A stretch of DNA of 64,000 bases from Streptomyces spinosisporus (GCF_022698145.1 NZ_JALDAX010000006.1:310001-374000), one strand, 5' to 3'; positions 1 to 8,532 are shown, numbered from the stretch's first letter. Numbers and translations: made by a program. The notes: a model not told the origin generated them from the letters alone.

Positions 1-387
1 CCGGACGCCGACGAGATCGCCGAGCCCACCGAACAGGAGCAGCGCGAGCTGCTCGACCGCTACGCCGACGCCTTCGAACGGGCCGACATCCCCGCACTGA
101 CCCGCCTGCTGACGGAGGACGCGGTCTGGCAGATGCCGCCCAACCCGTCCTGGTTCTCCGGGCGTTCGCAGGTCGTCGGACTGCTCACAGCCCGACTGCA
201 TCGCAAGCAGGCACGGCTGATCCCCGTGCGCGCCAACGGCCAGCCCGGATTCGCCATGTATGCAGCAGGTGAGGCCTTCTCCGTTCAGGTCCTCACCCTG
301 CGCGGTCCGGCGATCGCCGAGGTCACGGCCTTCCATGACGCCGATCTCGTACGCCGTTTCGGGCTGCCCGCGCGTATCGGGCACTGA
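1..387 (+). CDS. C-terminal part of an ECF-type RNA polymerase sigma factor with SnoaL-like domain (5' end outside window)
   Basis: The reading frame is open from the first base and ends with TGA at 385-387, so this is the last 128 residues of a longer protein. The visible part is a SnoaL/NTF2-like fold: an EQRELLDRYADAFERAD helix followed by DAVWQMPPNPSWFSGR. The MPP-P-W-GR pattern is typical of the C-terminal extension of large ECF sigma factors of the SigG/SigJ type, in which this domain modulates activity. The sigma region 2 and 4 helices must lie left of the window. The assignment rests on family pattern recognition; a free-standing SnoaL-like protein is less likely because the frame runs off the edge. 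Confidence 0.75.
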   Translation, partial: PDADEIAEPTEQEQRELLDRYADAFERADIPALTRLLTEDAVWQMPPNPSWFSGRSQVVGLLTARLHRKQARLIPVRANGQPGFAMYAAGEAFSVQVLTLRGPAIAEVTAFHDADLVRRFGLPARIGH

Positions 388-399
388 CCGCGTCCTGCC

Positions 400-990
400 T
401 TAGGCGGTCGCTAGCGGGCCTGCTCCCAGGCCCCCGGACACCGGCGCGGCACCGAGGTCGTCGTCCCCGTCCCTGTGGCGCAGGACCCAGTCGTCGAGGT
501 CCAGGGCCGCTTCCAGGGGTTCTCTGATCAGGTGGGACCGCCACCATGCGAGGTCGCCGGGGACGTTTGCGGCGTCGGGCGTGCCCGCGGCGTCGGGGGC
601 GTTCGTGGCGCCAGTGCTGCTCGCGGCGTCGGGGCTCGCGGTCGGGTGCAGCGCCTGCCGGAAGCGGGTCTCGGCCGGGGCGAACCGCTGGTGTGCTGCG
701 TGGGCCGAGGTGCCGGTCGCGGCGCCGACGGTGTCCCAGGTCGCGCCTCCGGCGCGTTCGAACACGACGGCGGCGTCGAGCAACCGGTGGGCGGCCAGCA
801 GGACTTGGGCTGCGCGGGCCAGCGCGGCACCCGGTGTGCCCGGGGTGCCGTCGCGGCTCAGCTCCCGCTCGTCGATCGGCACGGCGGCGCGTGCCAGGTC
901 GGACAGCTCGCAGGCCTCGTAGGCCATCGCCAGCCGTGCCCGCGCCGCGTCCGAGAACGACGCCGCGGCTTCGATGTCACCTGCGCTCAT
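400..990 (-). CDS. hypothetical protein with sigma-region-4-like HTH segment
   Basis: This 196-residue protein starts at ATG 990. The N-terminal two thirds are alpha-helical and Ala/Arg rich. Around residues 85-105 the segment TWDTVGAATGTSAHAAHQRF resembles the sigma-factor-like 'W--IG-ALG-S-QAAH-RF' helix-turn-helix found in many small actinobacterial proteins. The C-terminal third is low complexity, with repeated APDAAGTPDAANVP-like units, followed by a Trp-rich tail. It converges on the sigma factor gene 12 bp away. There is no good Shine-Dalgarno upstream; a short inverted repeat abuts the start codon. No function is assigned beyond possible DNA binding. Confidence 0.55.
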   Translation of the reverse strand: MSAGDIEAAASFSDAARARLAMAYEACELSDLARAAVPIDERELSRDGTPGTPGAALARAAQVLLAAHRLLDAAVVFERAGGATWDTVGAATGTSAHAAHQRFAPAETRFRQALHPTASPDAASSTGATNAPDAAGTPDAANVPGDLAWWRSHLIREPLEAALDLDDWVLRHRDGDDDLGAAPVSGGLGAGPLATA

Positions 991-1004
991 GGTGTTTCAA
1001 CACC
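991..1004. promoter_or_regulatory. 14-bp palindrome abutting the start codon of the 400-990 gene
   Basis: GGTGTTTCAACACC has 6-bp perfect arms around TC and ends at the ATG of the minus-strand gene. It could be an operator or a hairpin covering the initiation region. The role is inferred only from position. Confidence 0.3.
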
Positions 1005-1040
1005 CCACCTTCGCTCATGCCGTCACCGCTCCCCCGAGCG

Positions 1041-1802
1041 TCAGCCGCGTACGAAATACAGGACGGTCATGGTCACGGCGCTGGTCAGGATGACGCTCCG
1101 CAGCAGCCAGGGAGGAAGCCGGCGCGCGAGGTGCGCTCCGCCCGCACCGCCGGCCACCGCTCCGATCAGCAGGGCCGCGAGGAAGTGCGCACTGCTCAGC
1201 GCGTCGGAGGCGACGACGAAGAGCGCGGTCGCACTGAGATACACGGCCGCGAGCTGTGTGATCCGCATCGGGTTGGCGGCGGCCGTGTCGAGTCCGAGGC
1301 CGATGCTCCACAGGGCCATCATCATGATGCCTACGGCTCCGCCGAAGTATCCGCCGTACATGGCGAGGACCAGCTGACCGATCAGAACGGCCGTGGAACT
1401 CATGCCGAGCGGCCGGCCCAGCGCATCGCTCAGGGCGCGCGAGACATGGCGTCCGAATGCGAGGAGGACCGTCGCGAAGGCGAGCAGCCACGGCACCGCA
1501 GCCTCGAACGACGAGGCGGGCAGCAACAGCAGGACGCCCGCTCCGATGCCCCCGCCCACCACGCTCACACACGTCAACGCCCAGGTGGGCGCTGGCCCTA
1601 CGGGTATGTGATCACGCCGGTACACCCAGGCACCGGCCACCGCGCCCGGCACGAGAGCGATGGTCGAGGACGCGTTCGCCGTCACCGGTGACAGACCGAC
1701 GGAGACGAGCGCGGGCAGGGCCACGAAGGTGCCTCCCCCGCCCACGGCGTTGAGTGCACCGGCGACACAACCGGCAAGAAGGAGGAGCAGCAACGGCGAC
1801 AT
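1041..1802 (-). CDS. TauE/SafE family membrane permease (sulfite/organosulfonate exporter family)
   Basis: The 253-residue product is an integral membrane protein with about eight hydrophobic segments. It opens with a leucine-rich helix and the family's GxxAGxLNAVGGGGTF-type motif near residues 13-27 (AGALNAVGGGGTF), and a second repeat-like half near residue 130 (MYGGYFGGAVGIMMM). This is the usual length and two-repeat design of TauE/SafE proteins, which export sulfite, sulfoacetate or similar anions. The substrate cannot be told from sequence. It is transcribed away from the LysR gene at 1886, and the 25-bp palindrome between them suggests control by that regulator. Confidence 0.85.
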   Translation of the reverse strand: MSPLLLLLLAGCVAGALNAVGGGGTFVALPALVSVGLSPVTANASSTIALVPGAVAGAWVYRRDHIPVGPAPTWALTCVSVVGGGIGAGVLLLLPASSFEAAVPWLLAFATVLLAFGRHVSRALSDALGRPLGMSSTAVLIGQLVLAMYGGYFGGAVGIMMMALWSIGLGLDTAAANPMRITQLAAVYLSATALFVVASDALSSAHFLAALLIGAVAGGAGGAHLARRLPPWLLRSVILTSAVTMTVLYFVRG

Positions 1803-1855
1803 CTGCCGAGCATCTCCCCGTGACGGCAGCGCTCACAATGCGTAATCCGCGCACG

Positions 1856-1880
1856 CAGCCTAAGGCTGTGCCTTAGGCTG
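1856..1880. promoter_or_regulatory. LysR operator: 11-bp perfect inverted repeat around TGT
   Basis: CAGCCTAAGGC at 1856-1866 is the exact reverse complement of GCCTTAGGCTG at 1870-1880, with TGT between. It lies in the 83-bp gap between the divergent tauE-like gene and the LysR gene and ends 5 bp before the GTG of the regulator. LysR proteins bind interrupted dyads in such gaps; autorepression and control of the exporter are inferred. Confidence 0.75.
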
Positions 1881-1885
1881 AGGGA

Positions 1886-2869
1886 GTGCGTTACGACCTG
1901 GACGACCTTCGGCTCTTCCTCGGCATCGTGGACGAGGGGTCGATCACCGGTGGCGCCCGCCGGATGCATCTGAGCCTGCCCTCCGCCAGCGCCCGGGTGC
2001 GGGCCCTGGAACATCACGCAGGGGTGGACCTGCTCGTCCGCGGTCGACGCGGTGTGCGGCCCACGCCGGCCGGGACGACGCTGGCCCGGCACGCGCGCGA
2101 GGTGCTCGCCCAGACGGCGCGGCTCGACAGCGCCGTGGCGAGCTACACCCGTTCTCCGGCAGCCCCGTTGATCCTGCTGGGCGGCGGCTCGGCGATGCAC
2201 CAGCTGGTGCCGCAGGCGCTGGTCTCGTTCCTGCGGGCGCATCCGGACGTGGATGTGGCGGTCTCCGAGAGCCGCACCCCGGACACCGTGCGCCTGCTCA
2301 CCGACGGTGAGGCGGATCTGGGGGTGCTCGTCGGTGACGAGGCCCGTGACTGCGGTCTGCGGACGGAGTTCCTCGGCGACGACTCGCTGGTGGTGATCGG
2401 GCAGGCCGGCGGGATCCTCGCCGGGCGCAGCGCGGTCACGTACACCGAGGCCGCGGAGCATCCGATGGTCGGTCTCGCCGCCGGTTCGTCGTTGCGCCGC
2501 TGGATCGAGACGCATGTGGGTCCGCATGCTCCGGCCGTGCGCCATCGCACCACCGTCGCCGGGCTGAACCAGGTGGTCGCGCTCGCCGCCGCCGGTGTCG
2601 GACTGGCCGTCGTGCCGCGCCGTGCCATCGACCCTCAAGTGTCGCTCGACGTCTGCGAGTTGCAGGATCCGTGGGCCCACCGCGACCACCTGCTCGCCTG
2701 GGGCGTCAAGGAGGACGACCGCCGTGCAACCGCCACCCGGGCTCTGGCCCGCCATCTGCGTGAGGCGGCCCTTTCCGAACCGTCCGGCCGTACCGCCCGC
2801 CGAGAGCCGGCGGACCGGGACGTGGCTCCCGGCGCTCGGCAGGAGCCCGATACGCTGACGCGCCCCTGA
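1886..2869 (+). CDS. LysR family transcriptional regulator
   Basis: This is a 327-residue protein starting at GTG 1886. Residues 3-60 form the LysR winged helix: DLDDLRLFLGIVDEGSITGGARRMHLSLPSASARVRALE, with the usual PSASARVRALE recognition helix. Residues 90-290 form a periplasmic-binding-like effector domain (LILLGGGSAMHQLVPQAL, then a hinge, then GLAVVPRRAI). The C-terminal about 35 residues are an Arg/Glu/Pro-rich tail beyond the normal family length. It is divergent from the TauE/SafE gene, with a perfect dyad overlapping its leader, so it probably regulates itself and the exporter. The effector is unknown. Confidence 0.9.
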   Translation: MRYDLDDLRLFLGIVDEGSITGGARRMHLSLPSASARVRALEHHAGVDLLVRGRRGVRPTPAGTTLARHAREVLAQTARLDSAVASYTRSPAAPLILLGGGSAMHQLVPQALVSFLRAHPDVDVAVSESRTPDTVRLLTDGEADLGVLVGDEARDCGLRTEFLGDDSLVVIGQAGGILAGRSAVTYTEAAEHPMVGLAAGSSLRRWIETHVGPHAPAVRHRTTVAGLNQVVALAAAGVGLAVVPRRAIDPQVSLDVCELQDPWAHRDHLLAWGVKEDDRRATATRALARHLREAALSEPSGRTARREPADRDVAPGARQEPDTLTRP

Positions 2870-2901
2870 CCGACGCAACGGCCCGCAAGCCAAGGAGACA
2901 T

Positions 2902-3864
2902 GTGAGCAGGTGGTCGACCGCCCTGGACCAGTGCGGCATCAGTGATCCCGCTCTGCGCAGGGACTACGGCCTGCAGCGCTCGGCGGTCCGGCGGTTCGCA
3001 CCGGCCAAGTACCTCGCGGTCCGGCTGCTCCTCCCGCCGCGGCTGCACCCCTCCGTGGTCGCGGCCGTCGCGTTCATGCACGAGACCGACGAGCGCATCG
3101 ACAGTGGGGAGACGAGCGCCCGGCAGGCGGCGCTGCGCTCCTGGGACGAGCAGGTCACGGCCGCGCTCGGGCAGCAGGTCCGCGCCGAGCAGCCCGCGCT
3201 GCCCGTGTTGAGGGCCCTTGGGGACACCGCTCGCCGGCATCCGTTCATGGCGGCGCGCGTGCGGGACTTCCTCGACGGTGCGCCGACGGAGGTCGCCTGG
3301 TCCGGCTTCGACACCGAGGACGCATTCCAGGCGTACGTGGACAGTTATTCCTTGCCCGCCCTCATGCTCACGGCCTCGCTGCTCGAACTGTCGCCATCCG
3401 CCGACAAGTTGACGTTCCGGGACGGCTGCAGGACCTTGATCGAGGCCATGCAGCGGATCGACTTCCTGGCGGATCTGTCCGAGGACGCCGCCGAGGGCCG
3501 GATCGGTGTTCCGTGTGACACGCTGGCCCGATTCGGCCTCGACACCACGGACCTGACGCGCGGGTCGGGCGATCATCTCCCCGCCGTCGAACGTCTGGTC
3601 ACCGCCCAGGCGCGTCTGGCCGCCTCCGCGCTGGACTCCTGCCGGGACCTCCCGCACCTCGTCGAACCGGAGCAGCAGCCGTTTCTCGAAACGCTGATCG
3701 CGGTCCAGCACCTGCGTCTGCGGGACGTGGAGCGCAGGGGTGCCGCGCTGCTGACACACGGCGCGCGTCCGGACGTACTCGCGACCGTAGGGCTGCTGGT
3801 GCGCCAACACCGAGCTGCTCGACGACGGCGGCGTCGACCGGGACCGCGGCGTCAGTCCGGGTGA
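2902..3864 (+). CDS. squalene/phytoene synthase family protein
   Basis: The 320-residue protein starts at GTG 2902 after AAGGAG at 2892-2897. It is helical, with a first acidic motif HETDERIDSGE (about residues 58-68) in the position of the first DxxxD of trans-prenyltransferases, and a second conserved block MQRIDFLADLSEDAAEGRIGVP (residues 183-204) that matches the N-FLRD--ED---GR-YLP block of phytoene/squalene synthases. It is therefore a head-to-head prenyl transferase homologue. No crtI, hpn or other carotenoid or hopanoid gene is nearby, and the Arg-rich end overlaps the next gene convergently by 13 bp, so its product is unknown. Confidence 0.75.
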   Translation: MSRWSTALDQCGISDPALRRDYGLQRSAVRRFAPAKYLAVRLLLPPRLHPSVVAAVAFMHETDERIDSGETSARQAALRSWDEQVTAALGQQVRAEQPALPVLRALGDTARRHPFMAARVRDFLDGAPTEVAWSGFDTEDAFQAYVDSYSLPALMLTASLLELSPSADKLTFRDGCRTLIEAMQRIDFLADLSEDAAEGRIGVPCDTLARFGLDTTDLTRGSGDHLPAVERLVTAQARLAASALDSCRDLPHLVEPEQQPFLETLIAVQHLRLRDVERRGAALLTHGARPDVLATVGLLVRQHRAARRRRRRPGPRRQSG

Positions 3865-4760
3865 GGCCGGCGGACAGGGCCTGACCTGCCGCGCTGCACG
3901 ACGACGACTGCCGCGAGCGTCACGGCCAGCCCCAACAGGGCCTGCAGGCCGAGCGGTTCGCCGAACATGAGGGCTCCCCAGACCGCGGTGACGGGGGCCA
4001 TCAGGAACATGAGCGTGTTGACCTCGGTGACTCCCGACCGCCTCAGGATGAGCCAGTAGAGCCCGTACCCGCCGAAGGTCGACAAGGCGACCAGCCAGGC
4101 GACGGCGGTCCAGAACGCGATGTCGGAAGGCGGCGTCATGGTGCCGGTGCAGGCCGCCAGTGCCGTGAAGAGCACGGCGCTGGTGAGGCAGTGCACGGTC
4201 ATCGACACCGACGGTGCGACCGGCGTACGCGACCTGTTCTCGATGAAGGTGGCCGCGACCAGGGAGAGCATGCCGAGCAGCGGGATGAGGTACGCCCACC
4301 ACGCGTCGGCGGTCCCGGTGGCCGCGTCGGCGCTGGTGACCACCGCGACTCCCGTGAGCCCCAGACACAGGCCGACCCACTGCCGGGGAGCGACGTACTG
4401 ACGCAGCAGCGGTCCCGCCAGGGCACCGGCGACCAGGGGCTGGACGCCGTCGATCAGGGCCGTGGTGCCGCTGGAGACGCCGAGTTGGATGGCGTAGTAG
4501 ACGGTGAGCAGATAGCCGCTCTGCGAGAGCAGCCCGACGAGGCACTGGCGGCCGAGGTCCGGCAGCGTGGGACGGGCCGAGCGAGCGGCGCGGGCGGAGC
4601 GAGCGGCGCGGGCCGCGCTCGCGGCGAGCAGGATCACGACCAGCGGCAGGAACCGCCACATCAGCAGGGTGGCCGCCGGTGCGCTGCCCGAGCCGAGCTT
4701 CGCCCCGATGAACCCCGAACTCCAGCAGAGCACGAAGGCGACCGAGAGCAGGATGTTCAC
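3852..4760 (-). CDS. EamA/DMT family transporter
   Basis: This 302-residue membrane protein starts at GTG 4760 with GGAGG just upstream. It has ten predicted hydrophobic segments in two EamA repeats: WSSGFIGAKLGSGSAPAATLLMWR near the N-terminus, and a second repeat after residue 150. EamA proteins are drug/metabolite exporters. A loop near residues 50-65 carries a tandem AARSAR repeat encoded by an 18-bp duplication (4579-4614). It is divergent from a TetR regulator at 4843, with two matching operators in the gap, so it is most likely the target of that repressor. Confidence 0.88.
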   Translation of the reverse strand: MNILLSVAFVLCWSSGFIGAKLGSGSAPAATLLMWRFLPLVVILLAASAARAARSARAARSARPTLPDLGRQCLVGLLSQSGYLLTVYYAIQLGVSSGTTALIDGVQPLVAGALAGPLLRQYVAPRQWVGLCLGLTGVAVVTSADAATGTADAWWAYLIPLLGMLSLVAATFIENRSRTPVAPSVSMTVHCLTSAVLFTALAACTGTMTPPSDIAFWTAVAWLVALSTFGGYGLYWLILRRSGVTEVNTLMFLMAPVTAVWGALMFGEPLGLQALLGLAVTLAAVVVVQRGRSGPVRRPHPD

Positions 4761-4788
4761 TTCGCCTCCGAACGTCGGACCAGACGAC

Positions 4789-4832
4789 TAAACAGATCGG
4801 TATACTCGCCGCCCACTATACAGATCTGTATA
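4789..4832. promoter_or_regulatory. two TetR operators, 28 bp apart
   Basis: TATACAGATCTGTATA at 4817-4832 is a perfect 16-bp palindrome. TAAACAGATCGGTATA at 4789-4804 matches it at 14 of 16 positions. Both lie in the 82-bp gap between the EamA gene and the TetR gene. The AT-rich core stands out from the local GC content. Binding by the adjacent TetR protein is inferred. Confidence 0.8.
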
Positions 4833-4842
4833 CTCGGGAGGC

Positions 4843-5520
4843 ATGGATGGACCGGAAGCAGTGCGGTCGGAAGCGATGCAGGTGCAGGGGGTGCGTCGGA
4901 TCGACATGACACCGGCGGCGCGCCGGGCGCTGGAAGCCGCGGCGCGGCTCTTCTACGAGCACGGGATCCACGCCGTCGGCGTGGACCTCATCGCGGCGGA
5001 GGCCGGGGTCACCAAGAAGACCCTCTACGACCGGTTCGGCTCGAAGGAACAGATCGTCGTGGAGTACCTCGCGGACCGCGACGAGCGGTGGAGGGCGTTC
5101 CTCGCACAACGGCTCGACGAGGCGGGACCCGAGCCGCGGGACCGCGTGGCGGCCGTCTTCGACGCCTCCCGGGACTGGGTGCGCCGGCACAGCGCCAAGG
5201 GCTGCAGCATGGTCAAGGCGCATGCGGAGATCAGTGATCCCTCGCATCCGGCGCACCCGATCATCGTCGGGCAGAAGCAGTGGATGCTCGGCCTGTTCAC
5301 CGACCTCCTGACGGACGCCGTACCGGCGGGCTCCGACCGGTTGGCCCGGACGCTCATGCTGCTCCACGAGGGGGCGCTGGTCGCGCACGGCCTGGCCATC
5401 TTCCCGGACCCCATCGGTCACGCCCGCGAGCAGGCGGAGGCCGTCCTCGACGCGGCCATCAGCGACCGCCCGCTCGCAGCACGCCGACCGGGGAAGCAGA
5501 CCGCTCCGGCCGGGACGTAG
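4843..5520 (+). CDS. TetR/AcrR family transcriptional regulator
   Basis: The 225-residue protein starts at ATG 4843 (GGGAGG at 4836-4841). Residues 25-70 hold the TetR HTH: ARRALEAAARLFYEHGIHAVGVDLIAAEAGVTKKTLYDRFGSKEQ. The remainder is an all-helical ligand and dimerisation domain with a conserved RDWVRRHSAKGCSMVKAHAE segment, as in the TetR_C subgroup that regulates efflux genes. It is divergent from the EamA transporter and shares two operators with it. The effector is unknown. Confidence 0.9.
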   Translation: MDGPEAVRSEAMQVQGVRRIDMTPAARRALEAAARLFYEHGIHAVGVDLIAAEAGVTKKTLYDRFGSKEQIVVEYLADRDERWRAFLAQRLDEAGPEPRDRVAAVFDASRDWVRRHSAKGCSMVKAHAEISDPSHPAHPIIVGQKQWMLGLFTDLLTDAVPAGSDRLARTLMLLHEGALVAHGLAIFPDPIGHAREQAEAVLDAAISDRPLAARRPGKQTAPAGT

Positions 5521-5532
5521 GCCGCGTCACCG

Positions 5533-6462
5533 TCATGCGCCGTGACCGGTGCGGGCGCCGGTGGACGCCGGCGCGCGGGGCGCCGGGTCGGGCACAGCCA
5601 CCGTCTCCCGCGCGCGCTCGCCCACCGGTCGGCCGAGCACGACCCCGGTCAGGACCAGGGCAAGTCCGCCCGCCTGCTGCAGGGTCAGGGCCTCACCGGC
5701 GACGACCGTACCGAGCAGGACACCGGTGACGGGGTTGAGCAGCCCGACCAGTCCGACGGTCGCGGCGGGCAGTCGGCGCAGTCCGGCGAACCAGGCGGCG
5801 AAGGCGAGCGCCGTGGCCACCGTCGTGACGTACCCGAAGGCGAGAGCGGCGGACGCGTCGAGGGCGGGGGGCGCTCCCTCGACGGCGACGGCGACCGGCA
5901 GCAGGAGCAGGCCGCCCGCGATGAGCTGCCAGGAGGTGGCGGCGAGGACGTCGACCTGGTGGCTCCAGCGCTTGGCGAGGATGTATCCCAGCGACGACAG
6001 GATCAGCGCCGAGACCGAGGCGAGCACACCGAGCGCGTTCACTCGCGTCACACCGGTGAGCAGCATGAGACACACGCCCACGATCCCGGCGGCCGAGCCC
6101 ACGAGGTGGCGTGGCGCCGGGCGCTCGGCCAGGAGCGGCCACGCCGTCAGCATCATCACCAGCGGTGACGTCGCCATGATCGTCGAGGCGAGGCTCGTGG
6201 GGAGCAGTTGGGCGGCGACGTAGACGAGGAAGAAGAAGACGCCCGTATTGAGCGCGCCGAGGACCAGCGACTTCCACCACCAGGAGCCGTGCGGGCGCCG
6301 GCGGGCGACCGCCAGCAGCAGGGCGCCGGCGGGCAGCGCCCGGATGACCGCTCCGTAGAGCGGATCTCCCTCGGGGAGGAACTCGTGGGTGACGTAATAG
6401 GTGGTGCCCCAGGCCACGGGAGCGATCGCCGTGACGGCCGTCCAGCGCAAGGTAGCTTCCAT
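5533..6462 (-). CDS. EamA/DMT family transporter
   Basis: This is a 309-residue, ten-helix membrane protein with two EamA repeats. I chose ATG 6462 (MEATLRWTAVTAIAPVAWGTTYYVTHEF), since the frame upstream runs through the operators and into the opposite regulator gene. There is no close Shine-Dalgarno; the start codon lies inside the first operator, so repressor binding would directly cover initiation. The protein ends in a Pro/Ala/Arg-rich cytoplasmic tail. It is divergent from the MarR gene at 6502 and is its likely target. It is paralogous to the transporter at 3852 but not a recent copy. Confidence 0.88.
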   Translation of the reverse strand: MEATLRWTAVTAIAPVAWGTTYYVTHEFLPEGDPLYGAVIRALPAGALLLAVARRRPHGSWWWKSLVLGALNTGVFFFLVYVAAQLLPTSLASTIMATSPLVMMLTAWPLLAERPAPRHLVGSAAGIVGVCLMLLTGVTRVNALGVLASVSALILSSLGYILAKRWSHQVDVLAATSWQLIAGGLLLLPVAVAVEGAPPALDASAALAFGYVTTVATALAFAAWFAGLRRLPAATVGLVGLLNPVTGVLLGTVVAGEALTLQQAGGLALVLTGVVLGRPVGERARETVAVPDPAPRAPASTGARTGHGA

Positions 6463-6491
6463 GGAAGGTAATATAGCTTCCTTGGAAGATA
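6453..6491. promoter_or_regulatory. paired MarR operators spaced 21 bp
   Basis: TAGCTTCCATGGAAGGTA at 6453-6470 contains the perfect palindrome CTTCCATGGAAG. TAGCTTCCTTGGAAGATA at 6474-6491 is a near copy shifted by exactly 21 bp, two helical turns, so two dimers could sit on the same face. The first copy covers the start codon of the EamA gene; the second ends 10 bp before the MarR start. Binding by the MarR protein is inferred. Confidence 0.8.
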
Positions 6492-6501
6492 TAGTGAAGC
6501 C

Positions 6502-7008
6502 ATGGCTGACGACCTCGACCATGTGGCCCGGATCCAGGCGGAGTGGGCGCGCGAACGCCCGGACGTCGATGTGCGCCCGCAGGGCGTGATCGGCCGCCTC
6601 CATCGCCTCGGCGGGCTGCTCACCGAGCAACTGTGCGTCGTCTACCGGCGGTTCGGCCTCAGCGAGGGTGATTTCGACGTACTGGCCACGCTGCGGCGCG
6701 CCGGTGAGCCCTACGAGCGGGCCCCGAGCGAGCTGTCGGAGCACACCATGGTGACCACCGGCGCCATGACCAAGCGGATCGACCGGCTCGAGCGCGCGGG
6801 CCTGGTGAGCCGACGGCGCTCCGAGACCGACGGCAGGGGCCGCGTCGTCGCACTGACCGATGCCGGACGGGAGCTGATCGACGCGGCCTTCACCGAGCAC
6901 ATGCGCAACGAACGGCGCCTGCTGGACGCGTTGACCGCCGAGGAGGCGGCACACCTGGAGGCACTCCTCACGGCCTGGCTCGGCCGGGTGGAGCCGCCGC
7001 AGTCGTAG
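6502..7008 (+). CDS. MarR family transcriptional regulator
   Basis: This is a 168-residue protein. The winged helix lies at residues 50-125: FDVLATLRRAG, then ELSEHTMVTTGAMTKRIDRLERAGLVSRRRSETDGRGRVVALTDAGRELID. That includes the usual MarR wing DGRGRVVALT. It is divergent from the EamA gene, with two operators between them, suggesting autorepression and ligand-released export. Confidence 0.9.
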   Translation: MADDLDHVARIQAEWARERPDVDVRPQGVIGRLHRLGGLLTEQLCVVYRRFGLSEGDFDVLATLRRAGEPYERAPSELSEHTMVTTGAMTKRIDRLERAGLVSRRRSETDGRGRVVALTDAGRELIDAAFTEHMRNERRLLDALTAEEAAHLEALLTAWLGRVEPPQS

Positions 7009-7170
7009 CGCCCCCGCCGCGTCCGGCGCGGTCCCGCGCTTGTGTCATGTCCCGGTTGTGGGAACTCGACCATCCATTTACCCCTGCTTTGCCCATGCCT
7101 GGTGGTGTGGCCGTCGTTGGTCACCGCACGCACTCATGCGGGACGCCGGACGTTTCAAGGAGCGCAGTTC

Positions 7171-8532
7171 ATGCCCAGACTCACCCGCCGCCTCACGATC
7201 GCCACCGCCGTGGTCACCGCGACCTCCGCCGCCGTGGCCGTCACGACCGCCGCCGGCGCCTTCGACAGCTCGCAGCACGTGAGGAACGCGATCCAGGGCG
7301 GGAAGGCGAAGAACGTCATCCTGCTCATCGGCGACGGCATGGGCGACTCGGAGATCACCCTCGCCCGGGACTACACCGTCGGCGCCGACGGCCGCCTGAA
7401 CATGGACAGGTTCCCGCTCACCGGCGCCTACACGACGTACGCGGTGCACCAGGACGGCACGCCGGACTACGTCACCGACTCCGCCGCCAGCGGCACCGGC
7501 TGGGCCACCGGCGTCAAGACGGTCAACGGCCGTATCTCCAAGACCCCGGGCAGCGACCGGCCCGTGCGCACCATCCTGGAGCTGGCGCAGAAGAACGGCT
7601 ACGCCACCGGCAGCGTGACGACGTCCGAACTCACCGACGCCACCCCGGCCGTGCTCGCCTCGCACGTCACCGACCGGTCCTGCCAGGGCCCGGCCGACAT
7701 GGCGAACTGCCCGGCCGACACCATCGCGGCCGGCGGACCCGGCTCGATCGCCGAGCAGTCCGTCAACCACAAGGTCGACGTGCTGATCGGCGGTGGCAAG
7801 CAGCGCTTCGACCAGAAGGTCACCGACGGCACGTACAAGGGCCTGACCGTCACCGAGCAGGCGCAGCGGCTCGGTTACCAGGTCGTCACCGACAGCGCGG
7901 GCCTGAAGTCCGTGAAGTCCGGCAAGCCGGTGCTGGGCCTGCTCGCCTCCGGCAACGTGCCCGTGGAGTGGACCGGCAAGGCCGCCGCGGTCGGCGGCAC
8001 CGACCCGCAGCGGTGCGTCACCTCCAACCCGGGCCGCCCCTCGACGACCCCGAGTCTCGCGGACTCCGCCGCCAAGGCGATCCAGCTGCTGGAGGCCAAG
8101 CAGCGGTCCAAGCACTCCAAGCAGGGTTTCTTCCTGCAGATCGAGGGCGCCTCGATCGACAAGCAGGACCACGCCGCCGACCCCTGCGGCCAGATCGGCG
8201 AGACCGCCGCCTTCGACCGCGCGGTGAAGGTCGCCCGCGACTACGCCGCCAAGCACCCCGACACCCTGGTGGTCACCTCCGCCGACCACGGCCACACCAG
8301 CCAGATCGTGCCGCTGGAGGCCACCCCGCCCGGCCTGTCCTCCACCCTCGTCACCGACGAGGGCCAGCAGCTGAAGGTCAACTACTCGACCAACACCCCG
8401 GGTCAGTCCCAGGAGCACACGGGCACCGAGGTCCGTATCGCCGCGCAGGGCCCGCTGGCCTACCGTGTCCTCGCCGTCACCAACCAGACCGACCTGTTCA
8501 CGACGATGCGCGAGGCCCTGCGTCTGCGCTGA
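7171..8532 (+). CDS. secreted alkaline phosphatase (PhoA-type fold)
   Basis: I chose ATG 7171, which has AAGGAG at 7157-7162 and gives a clean signal peptide (MPRLTRRLTIATAVVTATSA, then Ala-rich to about residue 30). The mature enzyme has the family's metal and nucleophile motifs: NVILLIGDGMGDSEI near residues 47-61 and the phosphoserine motif DSAASGTGWATGVKT near 109-123. It also has EGASIDKQDHAADP near 328, SADHGHTS near 373, and a late QEHTGTEV metal-binding segment. The 453-residue length is normal. It hydrolyses phosphomonoesters outside the cell. No clear PHO box was seen upstream. Confidence 0.93.
   Translation: MPRLTRRLTIATAVVTATSAAVAVTTAAGAFDSSQHVRNAIQGGKAKNVILLIGDGMGDSEITLARDYTVGADGRLNMDRFPLTGAYTTYAVHQDGTPDYVTDSAASGTGWATGVKTVNGRISKTPGSDRPVRTILELAQKNGYATGSVTTSELTDATPAVLASHVTDRSCQGPADMANCPADTIAAGGPGSIAEQSVNHKVDVLIGGGKQRFDQKVTDGTYKGLTVTEQAQRLGYQVVTDSAGLKSVKSGKPVLGLLASGNVPVEWTGKAAAVGGTDPQRCVTSNPGRPSTTPSLADSAAKAIQLLEAKQRSKHSKQGFFLQIEGASIDKQDHAADPCGQIGETAAFDRAVKVARDYAAKHPDTLVVTSADHGHTSQIVPLEATPPGLSSTLVTDEGQQLKVNYSTNTPGQSQEHTGTEVRIAAQGPLAYRVLAVTNQTDLFTTMREALRLR

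Noticed and set aside
397..406. TGCCTTAGGC near the sigma factor stop resembling the LysR operator half-site
   Set aside because: It is a single half-site between two convergent gene ends and not at a promoter; likely chance.
7009..7170. PHO box upstream of the alkaline phosphatase
   Set aside because: I looked for 11-bp direct repeats of the GTTCACC type and found only weak single matches such as GGTCACCG, so no PhoP site is claimed.
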